In this document: piece by piece, positions 35,739 through 43,079 of the stretch
Position numbering within the stretch: position 1 is the stretch's first letter
Layout: the number at the start of each line of letters is the position of its first letter
Assembly: GCF_902459685.1 (NCBI RefSeq)
Contig: NZ_CABPSF010000001.1
Location: 1,240,001-1,304,000 of the forward strand
Source of the DNA: Pandoraea iniqua
GTDB lineage: Bacteria > Pseudomonadota > Gammaproteobacteria > Burkholderiales > Burkholderiaceae
Length of the DNA stretch: 64,000 bases
Direction of reading: 5' to 3'
Position numbers and translations under genes: made by a program
The notes under the pieces: model-generated
Told to the model about the DNA's origin: nothing
Database searches by the model: none
The model's input: only the letters and a program-made list of their open reading frames with translations

Positions 35739-36563
35739 ATGCAAGCGCATACGAGCGGTCAAACAAAACGAGTGGGCGTGGCGGTACTGGGGACGGTTGG
35801 CAAATCGATCGCGAAAGCGCTCGATGAGGGGATTCCGGGGATTGAGCTGGTCGCCGTTGCGGCGCGCGATGTCAAAGCTGCCGCTGAGTGGGTCAGCACG
35901 CTGAGGAGCCGTCCCGTTGTCGCCAGCTTTGGCGAGATGGCGCAAATGTGCGACGTCGTGATCGAGTGCGCACCAGCGCATCTGCTGCCGGAGATCGCCG
36001 CGCCCGCGCTCAAGCTGGGAAAACAGGTTGTCGTACTCAGTTGCGGCGCCCTGCTCAATAACGATGAACTCATCGATATCGCGCGCGAGCACGGCGGGCA
36101 GATCGTGATTCCGACCGGGGCGCTGCTGGGACTGGACGCGGTGACCGCAGCCGCAGAAGGCCGAATCATGTCGGTGAGCATGGTGACGCGCAAGCCCGTC
36201 AAGGGACTGCTGGGCGCCCCCTATCTTGCGGAGCAAGGCATCGTCATCGACGGGATCACCGAGAAGACCCGGATATTTGCCGGCACGGCACGCGAAGCGG
36301 CAAAGGGATTCCCGGCGAATTTGAATGTCGTGGTTGCGCTGTCGCTGGCGGGCATTGGGCCCGACCAGACGAAGCTCGAAATCTGGGCCGATCCGGACAT
36401 TTCGCGAAACATGCACACCATCACGGTGGAGTCGGATGCCGCGTTGCTGTCCATGTCGATCGAAAACATTCCGACTGAGAACCCCCGCACCGGGCGCATT
36501 ACGGCGCAAAGCGTACTGGCGCTCCTGCGCAAGATGACGTCGCCGATGCGCGTGGGAACGTAA
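35739..36563 (+). CDS. Aspartate dehydrogenase-like NAD(P)-binding protein
   Basis: A 274-residue protein with an N-terminal Rossmann domain (VGVAVLGTVGKSIAKALDE, 12-30) and the DUF108/L-aspartate dehydrogenase domain (about 155-265), including NVVVALSLAGIGPDQTKLEI and ADPDISRNMHTITVES. True aspartate dehydrogenases (NadX) make iminoaspartate for NAD synthesis. Its place between two extradiol dioxygenase genes suggests a catabolic role, perhaps on an amino or imino intermediate from a nitrogen-bearing aromatic. It stops 3 bp before the LigA-like gene. Confidence 0.82.
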   Translation: MQAHTSGQTKRVGVAVLGTVGKSIAKALDEGIPGIELVAVAARDVKAAAEWVSTLRSRPVVASFGEMAQMCDVVIECAPAHLLPEIAAPALKLGKQVVVLSCGALLNNDELIDIAREHGGQIVIPTGALLGLDAVTAAAEGRIMSVSMVTRKPVKGLLGAPYLAEQGIVIDGITEKTRIFAGTAREAAKGFPANLNVVVALSLAGIGPDQTKLEIWADPDISRNMHTITVESDAALLSMSIENIPTENPRTGRITAQSVLALLRKMTSPMRVGT

Positions 36564-36566
36564 GGC

Positions 36567-36872
36567 ATGGCCATGAGCGTACGACGTCGCCCCCCTGTGG
36601 AACTGCACCGGTTGATTAGTGCGCTCGTGCACCGTCCCGAGCTGGTTGCCCGGCTGCGAGAAGCGCCTGACGAGGTGCACGAGGCATTTGGCATTCCCGC
36701 AGATCAACGTAAGCAGTTGCAGGCCGATCCAGCGAGAGCGCTACGTGATCTCGACGTGCATCCGAACTTGCAGTTCAAGTATCTCGGCGCCCGTGGGCTG
36801 TTGAAACTGGCTCCGGCGTCGATTGTGCCGTTTCTTCAAAAACAAGGTCTTGGCGATGGGAAAGATTGTTAG
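36567..36872 (+). CDS. LigA-like small subunit of an extradiol dioxygenase
   Basis: A 101-residue helical protein of the LigA family (protocatechuate 4,5-dioxygenase alpha, CarBa): LISALVHRPELVARL (15-29), then DEVHEAFGIPADQR and a Leu/Pro-rich tail. It has no catalytic residues of its own; LigA subunits cap the LigB active site. It overlaps the LigB-type gene start by 17 bp, which is strong evidence of a two-subunit enzyme. Confidence 0.78.
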   Translation: MAMSVRRRPPVELHRLISALVHRPELVARLREAPDEVHEAFGIPADQRKQLQADPARALRDLDVHPNLQFKYLGARGLLKLAPASIVPFLQKQGLGDGKDC

Positions 36873-37674
36873 TGCGGCGGCCACTTCTCACACGTTTGGC
36901 GTGGCGAATGGGGTGGAGGCGCAAGCGCAGCGCATCTTCGACGGCATCGACCGGATTGGACAGGCGATTCAGGCGTCCAGACCCGATGTGATCCTGATTG
37001 CCACCAGCGACCATCTGGTCAATTTCTCACTGGACTTCCAGATTCCGCTCGCTGTCGGCATTTCTGACGATTGGTGTCCCTACGGCGATCTCGGTGTGCC
37101 ACGGCAGCCGTTCCCGGGGCATCGGGAATTCGCTACTGAACTCGTCGCGTTTGCCGCCACCAAGCACTTCGATCTCGCTGCGGTCGAGAACGTGAAGCCG
37201 GATCACGGGCTGGCGATGCCTAACGCGATCGTCAATCGCGGCTCGAACGTGCCGGTGGTGCCGATCTACATCAATACCGTGATGACCCCGGCGCCGACGT
37301 GCGCGCGCAGTTTCGCTTTAGGGAAAGCGGTGCGGGAGTTTGTGGAGACCGCACGCCCTGCGAACGAGCGTGTCGCGATTCTTGCGACGGGCGGGCTCTC
37401 GCACTGGATCTGCTTACCCGATTCAGGGCGCGTGAATGCGGAGTGGGACCGCGCGTTGATCGAGCGGGTCGTTTCCGGTCGTGGTGCCGAACTGGCGGAA
37501 CTATCCTTCGACGCGATCATGAAGGATGGCGGCAACGGCGGGCTCGAGATGGCCACTTGGGCATTCATGGCCGGCACCACCGGAGATAGCGTGGGCGAAC
37601 GCGTCTATTACGAGGAAATGACGGCGTGGTGGACCGGCATGGGCGGCGTGCTCATGCATCTGGATGGGGCGTAA
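36856..37674 (+). CDS. Extradiol ring-cleavage dioxygenase, LigB type (2)
   Basis: A 272-residue class III extradiol catalytic subunit, ATG 36856 inside the LigA-like frame. Metal ligands His12 (ATSHTFG) and His53 (ATSDHLV), and a conserved His in ATGGLSHWI. Together with its LigA-like partner it resembles the CarBaBb enzyme that opens 2'-aminobiphenyl-2,3-diol in carbazole degradation (CarBb is about this length). That resemblance is architecture and size; substrate is not shown. The C-C hydrolase gene follows 55 bp downstream. Confidence 0.88.
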   Translation: MGKIVSAAATSHTFGVANGVEAQAQRIFDGIDRIGQAIQASRPDVILIATSDHLVNFSLDFQIPLAVGISDDWCPYGDLGVPRQPFPGHREFATELVAFAATKHFDLAAVENVKPDHGLAMPNAIVNRGSNVPVVPIYINTVMTPAPTCARSFALGKAVREFVETARPANERVAILATGGLSHWICLPDSGRVNAEWDRALIERVVSGRGAELAELSFDAIMKDGGNGGLEMATWAFMAGTTGDSVGERVYYEEMTAWWTGMGGVLMHLDGA

Positions 37675-37728
37675 CGCTCGTCCACCAACGACGCGAAGTT
37701 TCCCTAACAATTTAAAGAAGGTTGGATC

Positions 37729-38577
37729 ATGAGCTATCCCTCTCTGCCTGCGGACGTTCAGGCGGCAAGTCATACGGTCGATGTGAATGGCATCGAAACG
37801 CATTACCTCGATGTCGGACAAGGCGACCCGCTGATCCTGATTCATGGCGGCGGCGCCGGTGCCGACAGTTGGGGCAACTGGCGCGGCTGTCTGGACGCTT
37901 ACGCCAAGCACTTTCGTGTGATCGCGTACGACATGCCGGGCTTCGGCCGCACGGCAAAACCGTCACCCGAAGTGTATGAATACACACAACAGAACCGTAA
38001 TCGCCATCTTCTCGGATTCATCGATGCGCTTGGCCTCGACCGTGTCCGGGTCATTGGCAACTCGATGGGCGGGGCGACGGGGCTCGGTTTGGCGATGGAG
38101 CATCCGGAGCGCGTCGAAAGGCTCGTACTGATGGGGAGCGCAGGACTGAATATCGCGAATCCCGATCCGTCGTACATCAAGAACCTGCAAGGCTACGACT
38201 ACACGCTGGAAGCCATGCAGCGGATCATGCGCGCCATGGTGGGCTCTCGTCACGTTGTTGACCCCGTGCTCGTGCAATATCGCCACGAGATCATGCAGAA
38301 CGAGGATGCCCGGCAGGCGATTCAGCAAATCACCCGATCCAAACTGACTTACGAGCGCGAGCAGATTGCGGCGGTTAAGACGCCGACGCTTGTCGTTGGC
38401 GGAAAGGAAGACAAAGTCGCGGTGCTGGCAAGAACCTACGGTTATCTCGAATTATTGGATAACTCGTGGGGATTCATCGTGCCCCACGTCGGCCACTGGG
38501 TGATGATCGAAGCGCCACAAGAGTTTGCGGTGATCACGCTGCGGTTCCTGATGGACGACGCCTTCGTCGCGTGCTGA
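37729..38577 (+). CDS. Meta-cleavage product C-C hydrolase (CarC/BphD-like)
   Basis: A 282-residue alpha/beta hydrolase in the meta-cleavage-product group. Oxyanion motif LIHGGGAGADSWGNW (37-51), nucleophile Ser112 in GNSMGGATG, Asp in GKEDKVAV and His in VPHVGHWVM. These enzymes split a vinylogous diketone to a carboxylate plus hydroxypentadienoate, the substrate of the hydratase at 24921. The AAGGTTGG site precedes the ATG. It ends the extradiol operon. Confidence 0.9.
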   Translation: MSYPSLPADVQAASHTVDVNGIETHYLDVGQGDPLILIHGGGAGADSWGNWRGCLDAYAKHFRVIAYDMPGFGRTAKPSPEVYEYTQQNRNRHLLGFIDALGLDRVRVIGNSMGGATGLGLAMEHPERVERLVLMGSAGLNIANPDPSYIKNLQGYDYTLEAMQRIMRAMVGSRHVVDPVLVQYRHEIMQNEDARQAIQQITRSKLTYEREQIAAVKTPTLVVGGKEDKVAVLARTYGYLELLDNSWGFIVPHVGHWVMIEAPQEFAVITLRFLMDDAFVAC

Positions 38578-38593
38578 TCTGCCCAGATGGCAG

Positions 38594-38617
38594 GGATTCT
38601 TGGGTAGCCAAGAATCC
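38594..38617 (+). terminator. Hairpin after the hydrolase gene
   Basis: GGATTCTTGG and CCAAGAATCC, perfect 10-bp stem with a 4-nt loop, 16 bp after the stop. Only TTG follows, so termination is weak or factor-dependent. Confidence 0.55.
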
Positions 38618-38720
38618 TTGAATCACCTCGACCTGTCACCCTTAACAGGTGTCCAAACGCTGCGAATCGCCTAAATTTCAATTACCGCCTGTTGTGGGTG
38701 CGTCTCCCTAGGAGTCAATC

Positions 38721-39056
38721 ATGGCAAGTATTCAAAGTGTCAGCCCAAATCAGGTAACGAGCAGCGATGGCGTCAAGATCACCATTGCTGGGGATGGATT
38801 CAATACGGCGGCCGCGGTCTACTTTCTGGTGTCGTCCTCATCGTCAAAGATATTTGCGCGCAGCTTTACCATCGTCAGCGATAAACAGATCGACACGATT
38901 ATTCCCTCGCTTCCGGTCACTGCCGGTTCGTTTGAGGTCAATGTCGTCATCGGTGGTGCGGTCGCCACCGTGGCGACGAACACCAGCCCTCTGGCGGCGG
39001 TGTTCGGACCGCTCAATTCCATTCAGATCTCATCCGGTCAACGAGTCATGCAATAA
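38721..39056 (+). CDS. IPT/TIG-domain protein
   Basis: A 111-residue protein consisting almost entirely of one immunoglobulin-like IPT/TIG domain: IQSVSPNQVTSSDGVKITIAGDGF at the start and alternating beta strands to about residue 95. No signal peptide or membrane segment is visible, which is unusual for a family mainly found in large extracellular proteins and transcription factors. AGGAG precedes the ATG. It stands alone after the aromatic operon. Function unknown. Confidence 0.7.
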   Translation: MASIQSVSPNQVTSSDGVKITIAGDGFNTAAAVYFLVSSSSSKIFARSFTIVSDKQIDTIIPSLPVTAGSFEVNVVIGGAVATVATNTSPLAAVFGPLNSIQISSGQRVMQ

Positions 39057-39108
39057 CGACATCGAATCCCAACCCCTTCGCCAGCAATGTCCTTGCGCAG
39101 CCACAAAT

Positions 39109-39136
39109 AACCCTCAAGCGCCTATTGAGGGTTTAA
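39109..39136 (+). terminator. Terminator-like hairpin after TIG gene
   Basis: AACCCTCAA (39109-39117) pairs with TTGAGGGTT (39125-39133), followed by TAAAT. First of two hairpins here. Confidence 0.55.
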
Positions 39137-39166
39137 ATCCTCATTGTTTTGCCAAAAAATTAAGAA

Positions 39167-39206
39167 AACCCCATAAAATCAAGTGTCTTATGGGGTTCTT
39201 GTTTTT
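39167..39206 (+). terminator. Rho-independent terminator
   Basis: AACCCCATAA (39167-39176) pairs with TTATGGGGTT (39188-39197), followed by CTTGTTTTT. Strong rightward terminator before the AraC gene. Confidence 0.8.
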
Positions 39207-39279
39207 CAATTGGCACACCCAGCGATTTCGGGGCAGTTGAGACTCAGGAAATGACCTCCAACGGGGAAGGGGAGTCATC

Positions 39280-40320
39280 ATGGCAAGCGTGGACATTCGC
39301 ATTTCGACCGACTTGATCGAGCCGTCCTTACGAGACGACTACTGGCGAGAAGTCACGCGCCCGTTCGTGGAGACCTTGCGCTCAACGACAGCGAATGCAC
39401 CTCCGTTGGAAGGCACGATGCTGATCCGCACCGTGGGCAGCATGACGCTCGGCTCGACAAAATTCAACGCGCAACGATACGTGCGCGACAAGCGGACGAT
39501 TGCCCAAGGCGGCCTCGACGACTATCTGATCCACGTGCTGGCGGCCGGCTCGATTCACGGCGATTTCGCGGGGAAAGATGTGGTTGCCGCTCCGGGTGGC
39601 ATTTGCGTCATCGATCTCGCACGCACCTATACCTGTGAAGTCGACGCGGGGGTACGGATGGCTACAACGGTGCCACGCGCGAGTATCGAAAAATTGTTAG
39701 GCGCGCGAGACCTGCACGGGTTCGTACTCAAGGCCGGGCAGCCGCTCACTCGCTTGCTGGTCGACTACATTCAAGGGCTGCACGCGATTTCTGCGAGCCT
39801 GTCGGCCAGTGAGGACATCGCGGTGCAGGACGCGCTCATGACGTTGCTCGCTGCTGGCCTCGCCAGCGCACCGCCCGCACATGCCGAACCGAAATCGGTG
39901 CTCGGGCGCGCGTTACGCGAGCGCTTGCTTGCCTTCATCGAAAGCCATCTCACGCATCCCGATCTCGGCCCGGAGCTTCTGATTCAGCGGTTTCGCATCT
40001 CGCGTGCGCATCTGTATCGCGCGTTCGCGGACGACGGCGGCATTGTCGGCGTCATCCGGAACAAGCGCCTTAGCGCGGCCTACCGGGCGCTGCTGGATCC
40101 AAGCCGTGCGGCAAGGCCGACCGCAGGCATTGCCACGGACTTTGGTTTTTCAGACGGTGGGAAATTCCGGAAGGCATTCGTCGCGAGCTTCGGCGTGACG
40201 CCTGACGACGTACGCGAGCAAGGTCAATACATGACGTTGCCCGCAGCCGGCGCTGGCCATCTGTCGACACATTTCGCGGCTTTCGGCGGGCAACCCGCCG
40301 CCCGACAAACGCGTAGCTAG
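39280..40320 (+). CDS. AraC-family transcriptional regulator
   Basis: A 346-residue protein: an AraC-binding-like N-terminal domain (about 10-200) and a C-terminal AraC/XylS DNA-binding domain with two HTHs (about 220-325; ELLIQRFRISRAHLYRAF, then ATDFGFSDGGKFRKAF). The first 'FSDG' block replaces the usual 'FSDQSHFSR'-like pattern but keeps its core. GGGGAG before the ATG. Flanked by hairpins and a convergent OMP gene, so its target is probably elsewhere or the TIG gene. Confidence 0.9.
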   Translation: MASVDIRISTDLIEPSLRDDYWREVTRPFVETLRSTTANAPPLEGTMLIRTVGSMTLGSTKFNAQRYVRDKRTIAQGGLDDYLIHVLAAGSIHGDFAGKDVVAAPGGICVIDLARTYTCEVDAGVRMATTVPRASIEKLLGARDLHGFVLKAGQPLTRLLVDYIQGLHAISASLSASEDIAVQDALMTLLAAGLASAPPAHAEPKSVLGRALRERLLAFIESHLTHPDLGPELLIQRFRISRAHLYRAFADDGGIVGVIRNKRLSAAYRALLDPSRAARPTAGIATDFGFSDGGKFRKAFVASFGVTPDDVREQGQYMTLPAAGAGHLSTHFAAFGGQPAARQTRS

Positions 40321-40384
40321 GCGCGACGCCCCGCAGCCGCCGAACGAGGCCACCAATCGCGCTGACATGTGAAGTGGTGTTGGC

Positions 40385-41170
40385 TCAAAACCTGTACCTC
40401 AGGCCCACGATCGGGCCCTGCTGAACAACGTTGTAGACGAAACCGCTCTTGTTGTACTTCACGCCGAGCGCCCGGTATCCCAGCATGACGGACCAGCTTT
40501 CTTTGAACTGATAGCCGAGTGCCGCCGTCACATCCCAATCAAGATCTGCCTGACCCGTGCCGACAACGCCCCAGCCGGTCAAATACCAGTTGTCGGTTAA
40601 GAAGTAGTGCCCCCGCACCCCCGCAACGGCGTCTACCCAAGTCGCGCTATCGCTTCGGCGCTTACCGTTGAGCAATCCACCGGTGATATCGATTTCCGTA
40701 CTCGCATACCAGACACGCGCGCCGGCGACTAAATCTAAACGACTTCTGCCCGTGTCGAGAACGTTGTAGCTCCCTCCCAAGAAGCTCGTAAATGTCTTCG
40801 ACGTCACATCGAATTTCCCGCCGGTGGAAACTCGCCCGTACATTACGTCAGCCAGCAAACCGTAGCGGCCATAACGCGCTTCGCCGCCCGCCATGAACGA
40901 CAGATCCACGTTCTTGAGGATGGTGCCGAAGTCGGAACTGATATGCGTCGCCGCCATACCGAACTGCCCGACATTGCCATGGATGCCGGCTGCCCAGATG
41001 TACGGGCTGACACTGAACGTCCAGTGCTCCGCATTCGGCGAATCGCTCTTCAACAGCATTGGCGGAACAGGAAGTGAATCCGTTGCGCCCGACGCATCCG
41101 CTGCGGCGGCCGAGCCGTGCATCCCCAATAGCACGCTCAGCAGCGTCGTTGTTGCGACAAATAATTTCAT
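40385..41170 (-). CDS. Outer-membrane beta-barrel protein
   Basis: I use ATG 41170 (GGGG 6 nt upstream), giving 261 residues with a signal peptide ending AAA near residue 24. The mature part shows alternating beta strands (FSVSPYIWAAGIHG near 48; GYQFKESWSVMLGYRALGV near 225) and ends with Phe (GLRYRF), so a small barrel in the outer membrane is likely. I cannot name the subfamily. Runs leftward; the upstream neighbour is the acid phosphatase gene, also leftward, 50 bp away. Confidence 0.82.
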   Translation of the reverse strand: MKLFVATTTLLSVLLGMHGSAAAADASGATDSLPVPPMLLKSDSPNAEHWTFSVSPYIWAAGIHGNVGQFGMAATHISSDFGTILKNVDLSFMAGGEARYGRYGLLADVMYGRVSTGGKFDVTSKTFTSFLGGSYNVLDTGRSRLDLVAGARVWYASTEIDITGGLLNGKRRSDSATWVDAVAGVRGHYFLTDNWYLTGWGVVGTGQADLDWDVTAALGYQFKESWSVMLGYRALGVKYNKSGFVYNVVQQGPIVGLRYRF

Positions 41171-41221
41171 GGTGCCCCGATAAGAGATCTTGTCTGTCAA
41201 TCAATAAGTCCGATAAACGGC

Positions 41222-42058
41222 TTATTGACCCGACAAGGCCGCTTCTTCCGCAGCGCAATTCAACGGCGACGACGAGCCCTTCGACTGTTGAGCCAGCACT
41301 TCTTTACGCGCCGCCTTGAGATCGGCAACAAACGCCGCATTCGAGTGAAGCTTGGCAACGGTGGCCGCACCCATCGTGCGACCCGCATCCACGTCGCTTT
41401 GCCAATGGGCGTTGCAAATCACGCGGCTTTGACCGAATTCGAGACCACGCCGGAGCAGCGCGTCGGCCCGCCCGGGGTTGATTTCGGTAAGGACGAGCGC
41501 CCACGCCCAGCCTGCGGCCGTATGCCCCGAGGGATATGAGCCGTCATTGCGCAGCAGCGGTTCCTGCTCAGGGAAGCAGGTGCCTTCGTTGTGAACCACG
41601 AACGGGCGCGTGCGGTTGTAGGTGTTCTTGACGCCGTAGGTCGACATCCCCGCGTCGGTCAGCACCCGCTGCATCAGGTGGTACAGATGCGGGGTTTTCT
41701 TCTCGCTGATGTCGACACCCATCGCGCAGGAGAAATTTTTCGCCGGTTGCGGAAATTGCAGATCGGCATCAAGACGCGCCAGCTCAGACCGTGGCTTGCC
41801 ACGCAGTGGAATCGTCGCTTCGCGTGCTTCTTCGTCACGGGCAAGCGCTGCGCTTCCCGCAGCCGGGGGCGGGCCGAGCAGTTTCAGGCTATCGGGCAAG
41901 TCTTTCGGCTGAAGATAGCCGGGCGCCAACTTGAAGTGCGGGTCGGTGACTTCGGGGCGCGGGCCCGGGGTGTTGTCTTTCGCAATGGAGACGGCACTGT
42001 ACATGCCGACAACCACCACCACGAGAGCCGAAATTTTCTGATGAACGTGCGAGCGCAT
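41222..42058 (-). CDS. phoC: Class A non-specific acid phosphatase (PAP2 family)
   Basis: A 278-residue secreted protein with signal peptide (about 1-26). It carries all three PAP2 blocks: KNTYNRTRP, YPSGHTAAGWAW, and SRVICNAHWQSDVDAG, with the catalytic His in the last two. Class A enzymes such as PhoC/PhoN hydrolyse phosphomonoesters in the periplasm. Length is typical for the class. It is probably co-transcribed with the downstream OMP gene. Confidence 0.9.
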   Translation of the reverse strand: MRSHVHQKISALVVVVVGMYSAVSIAKDNTPGPRPEVTDPHFKLAPGYLQPKDLPDSLKLLGPPPAAGSAALARDEEAREATIPLRGKPRSELARLDADLQFPQPAKNFSCAMGVDISEKKTPHLYHLMQRVLTDAGMSTYGVKNTYNRTRPFVVHNEGTCFPEQEPLLRNDGSYPSGHTAAGWAWALVLTEINPGRADALLRRGLEFGQSRVICNAHWQSDVDAGRTMGAATVAKLHSNAAFVADLKAARKEVLAQQSKGSSSPLNCAAEEAALSGQ

Positions 42059-42302
42059 GGGCGAGGGGTCCCGTCGAAATGAAGGTCATAGGTAGTTCAT
42101 GAATTTCAGGACTGCGACCTTGATGCCTACGCCGGTGTTACTCGTGCGCCTGCTAGCGGGTGATAGCAGGACTATCCAGTGAGCCGCGTTCGTTTGTGAC
42201 AAGGTTTCTCGTGCGATCCTGCCCGCGAATTTACCTTGGGGGACTTCGGAAAGGACGGGGCCAGCGGCGGGAAGAGACAAATCCACATCGATAAAGAGAC
42301 AG

Positions 42303-42341
42303 AACCGGGGATCGTTTCACTTGCTCAATCGATCCCCGGTT
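42303..42341 (-). terminator. Terminator-like perfect inverted repeat
   Basis: AACCGGGGATCG (42303-42314) and CGATCCCCGGTT (42330-42341), 12-bp perfect arms, 15-nt loop, 7 bp beyond the leftward gene's stop. Followed by CTGTCTCTTT, so a moderate terminator. Confidence 0.65.
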
Positions 42342-42347
42342 GCCCTA

Positions 42348-42794
42348 TCACCGTCCGGGAATGATCGGCGAAGGCGGCGGCGGGCTGGGACGCTGCGGCG
42401 TCGCCGAATTCCCGAATGCATTTCCCATCCGCTGAGACGTGCCGCTCCAGTTGAACTGGCCGCCGATCTGATTGCTTGGCTTGTTGGCAATGTCTTCCGA
42501 CTCGAGGCCGGGCGCGCGCCCACCTGCGAGCGGACTCGACGCCGGCTGCAACTGATGCGTCAGGCAGTCGTACGACGGCGAGCGCTGCCCGTTCACTTCC
42601 ACGTCCACGCAACCGGCCCTCGAGGGCGCTGCCGAAGGGGCCGCCGATGCGCCGCTGGCACCCGACGAGCCGTCGGCGGCGCCCGCGTGGGCAGCCATAC
42701 CGAGCATCAATGCAGCAACGCCCGCCATCACCGCTCCCCGCCACCGGGCGTGCGTGCGAAGCCAATGATTCCCCCGACTGCTCTCTGCCTTCAT
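42348..42794 (-). CDS. Small secreted protein of unknown function
   Basis: A 148-residue frame from ATG 42794 with GGGGAGA about 8 nt upstream; upstream in-frame ATGs at 42809 and 42899 have less support. Signal peptide (about 15-38, ending HAGAAD), then a Ser/Ala/Gly-rich linker, a segment with two Cys (GCVDVEVNGQRSPSYDCLTH), and a Pro-rich tail (RPSPPPPSP). I recognise no family, but Burkholderiales carry small secreted proteins of this type. It is leftward and divergent from the TpsB transporter. Confidence 0.65.
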   Translation of the reverse strand: MKAESSRGNHWLRTHARWRGAVMAGVAALMLGMAAHAGAADGSSGASGASAAPSAAPSRAGCVDVEVNGQRSPSYDCLTHQLQPASSPLAGGRAPGLESEDIANKPSNQIGGQFNWSGTSQRMGNAFGNSATPQRPSPPPPSPIIPGR

Positions 42795-42980
42795 GGCCTG
42801 TCTCCCCATCAAAAGTGTTAGGTGGTCCATCAGGACTCCGACCAAACCAGCATACGTCAGTCCGCGCGTTTTTCGAGAAAGATGAATTTCTCGTGACAAA
42901 CGTTAGTTAGCCGAACTCCCGGACGTCTAGGTATCCGTATTCGTGAGGAATGTCGACACGGATTGCGTGCGGCAGGGCAC

Positions 42981-43011
42981 TACCAGCGATGTTTGGCGGT
43001 ATGCGCTGGTA
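42981..43011. repeat. Inverted repeat in the TpsB leader
   Basis: TACCAGCG (42981-42988) and CGCTGGTA (43004-43011), perfect 8-bp arms, 15-nt spacer, 69 bp upstream of the TpsB ATG; possible operator or RNA element. Confidence 0.45.
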
Positions 43012-43079
43012 AGCGTCAGGCCACCGGGGGCACTGCATCGGGCAGAGCCGCGTCGACCTAACAAAGCAGAGTCTTCTAT

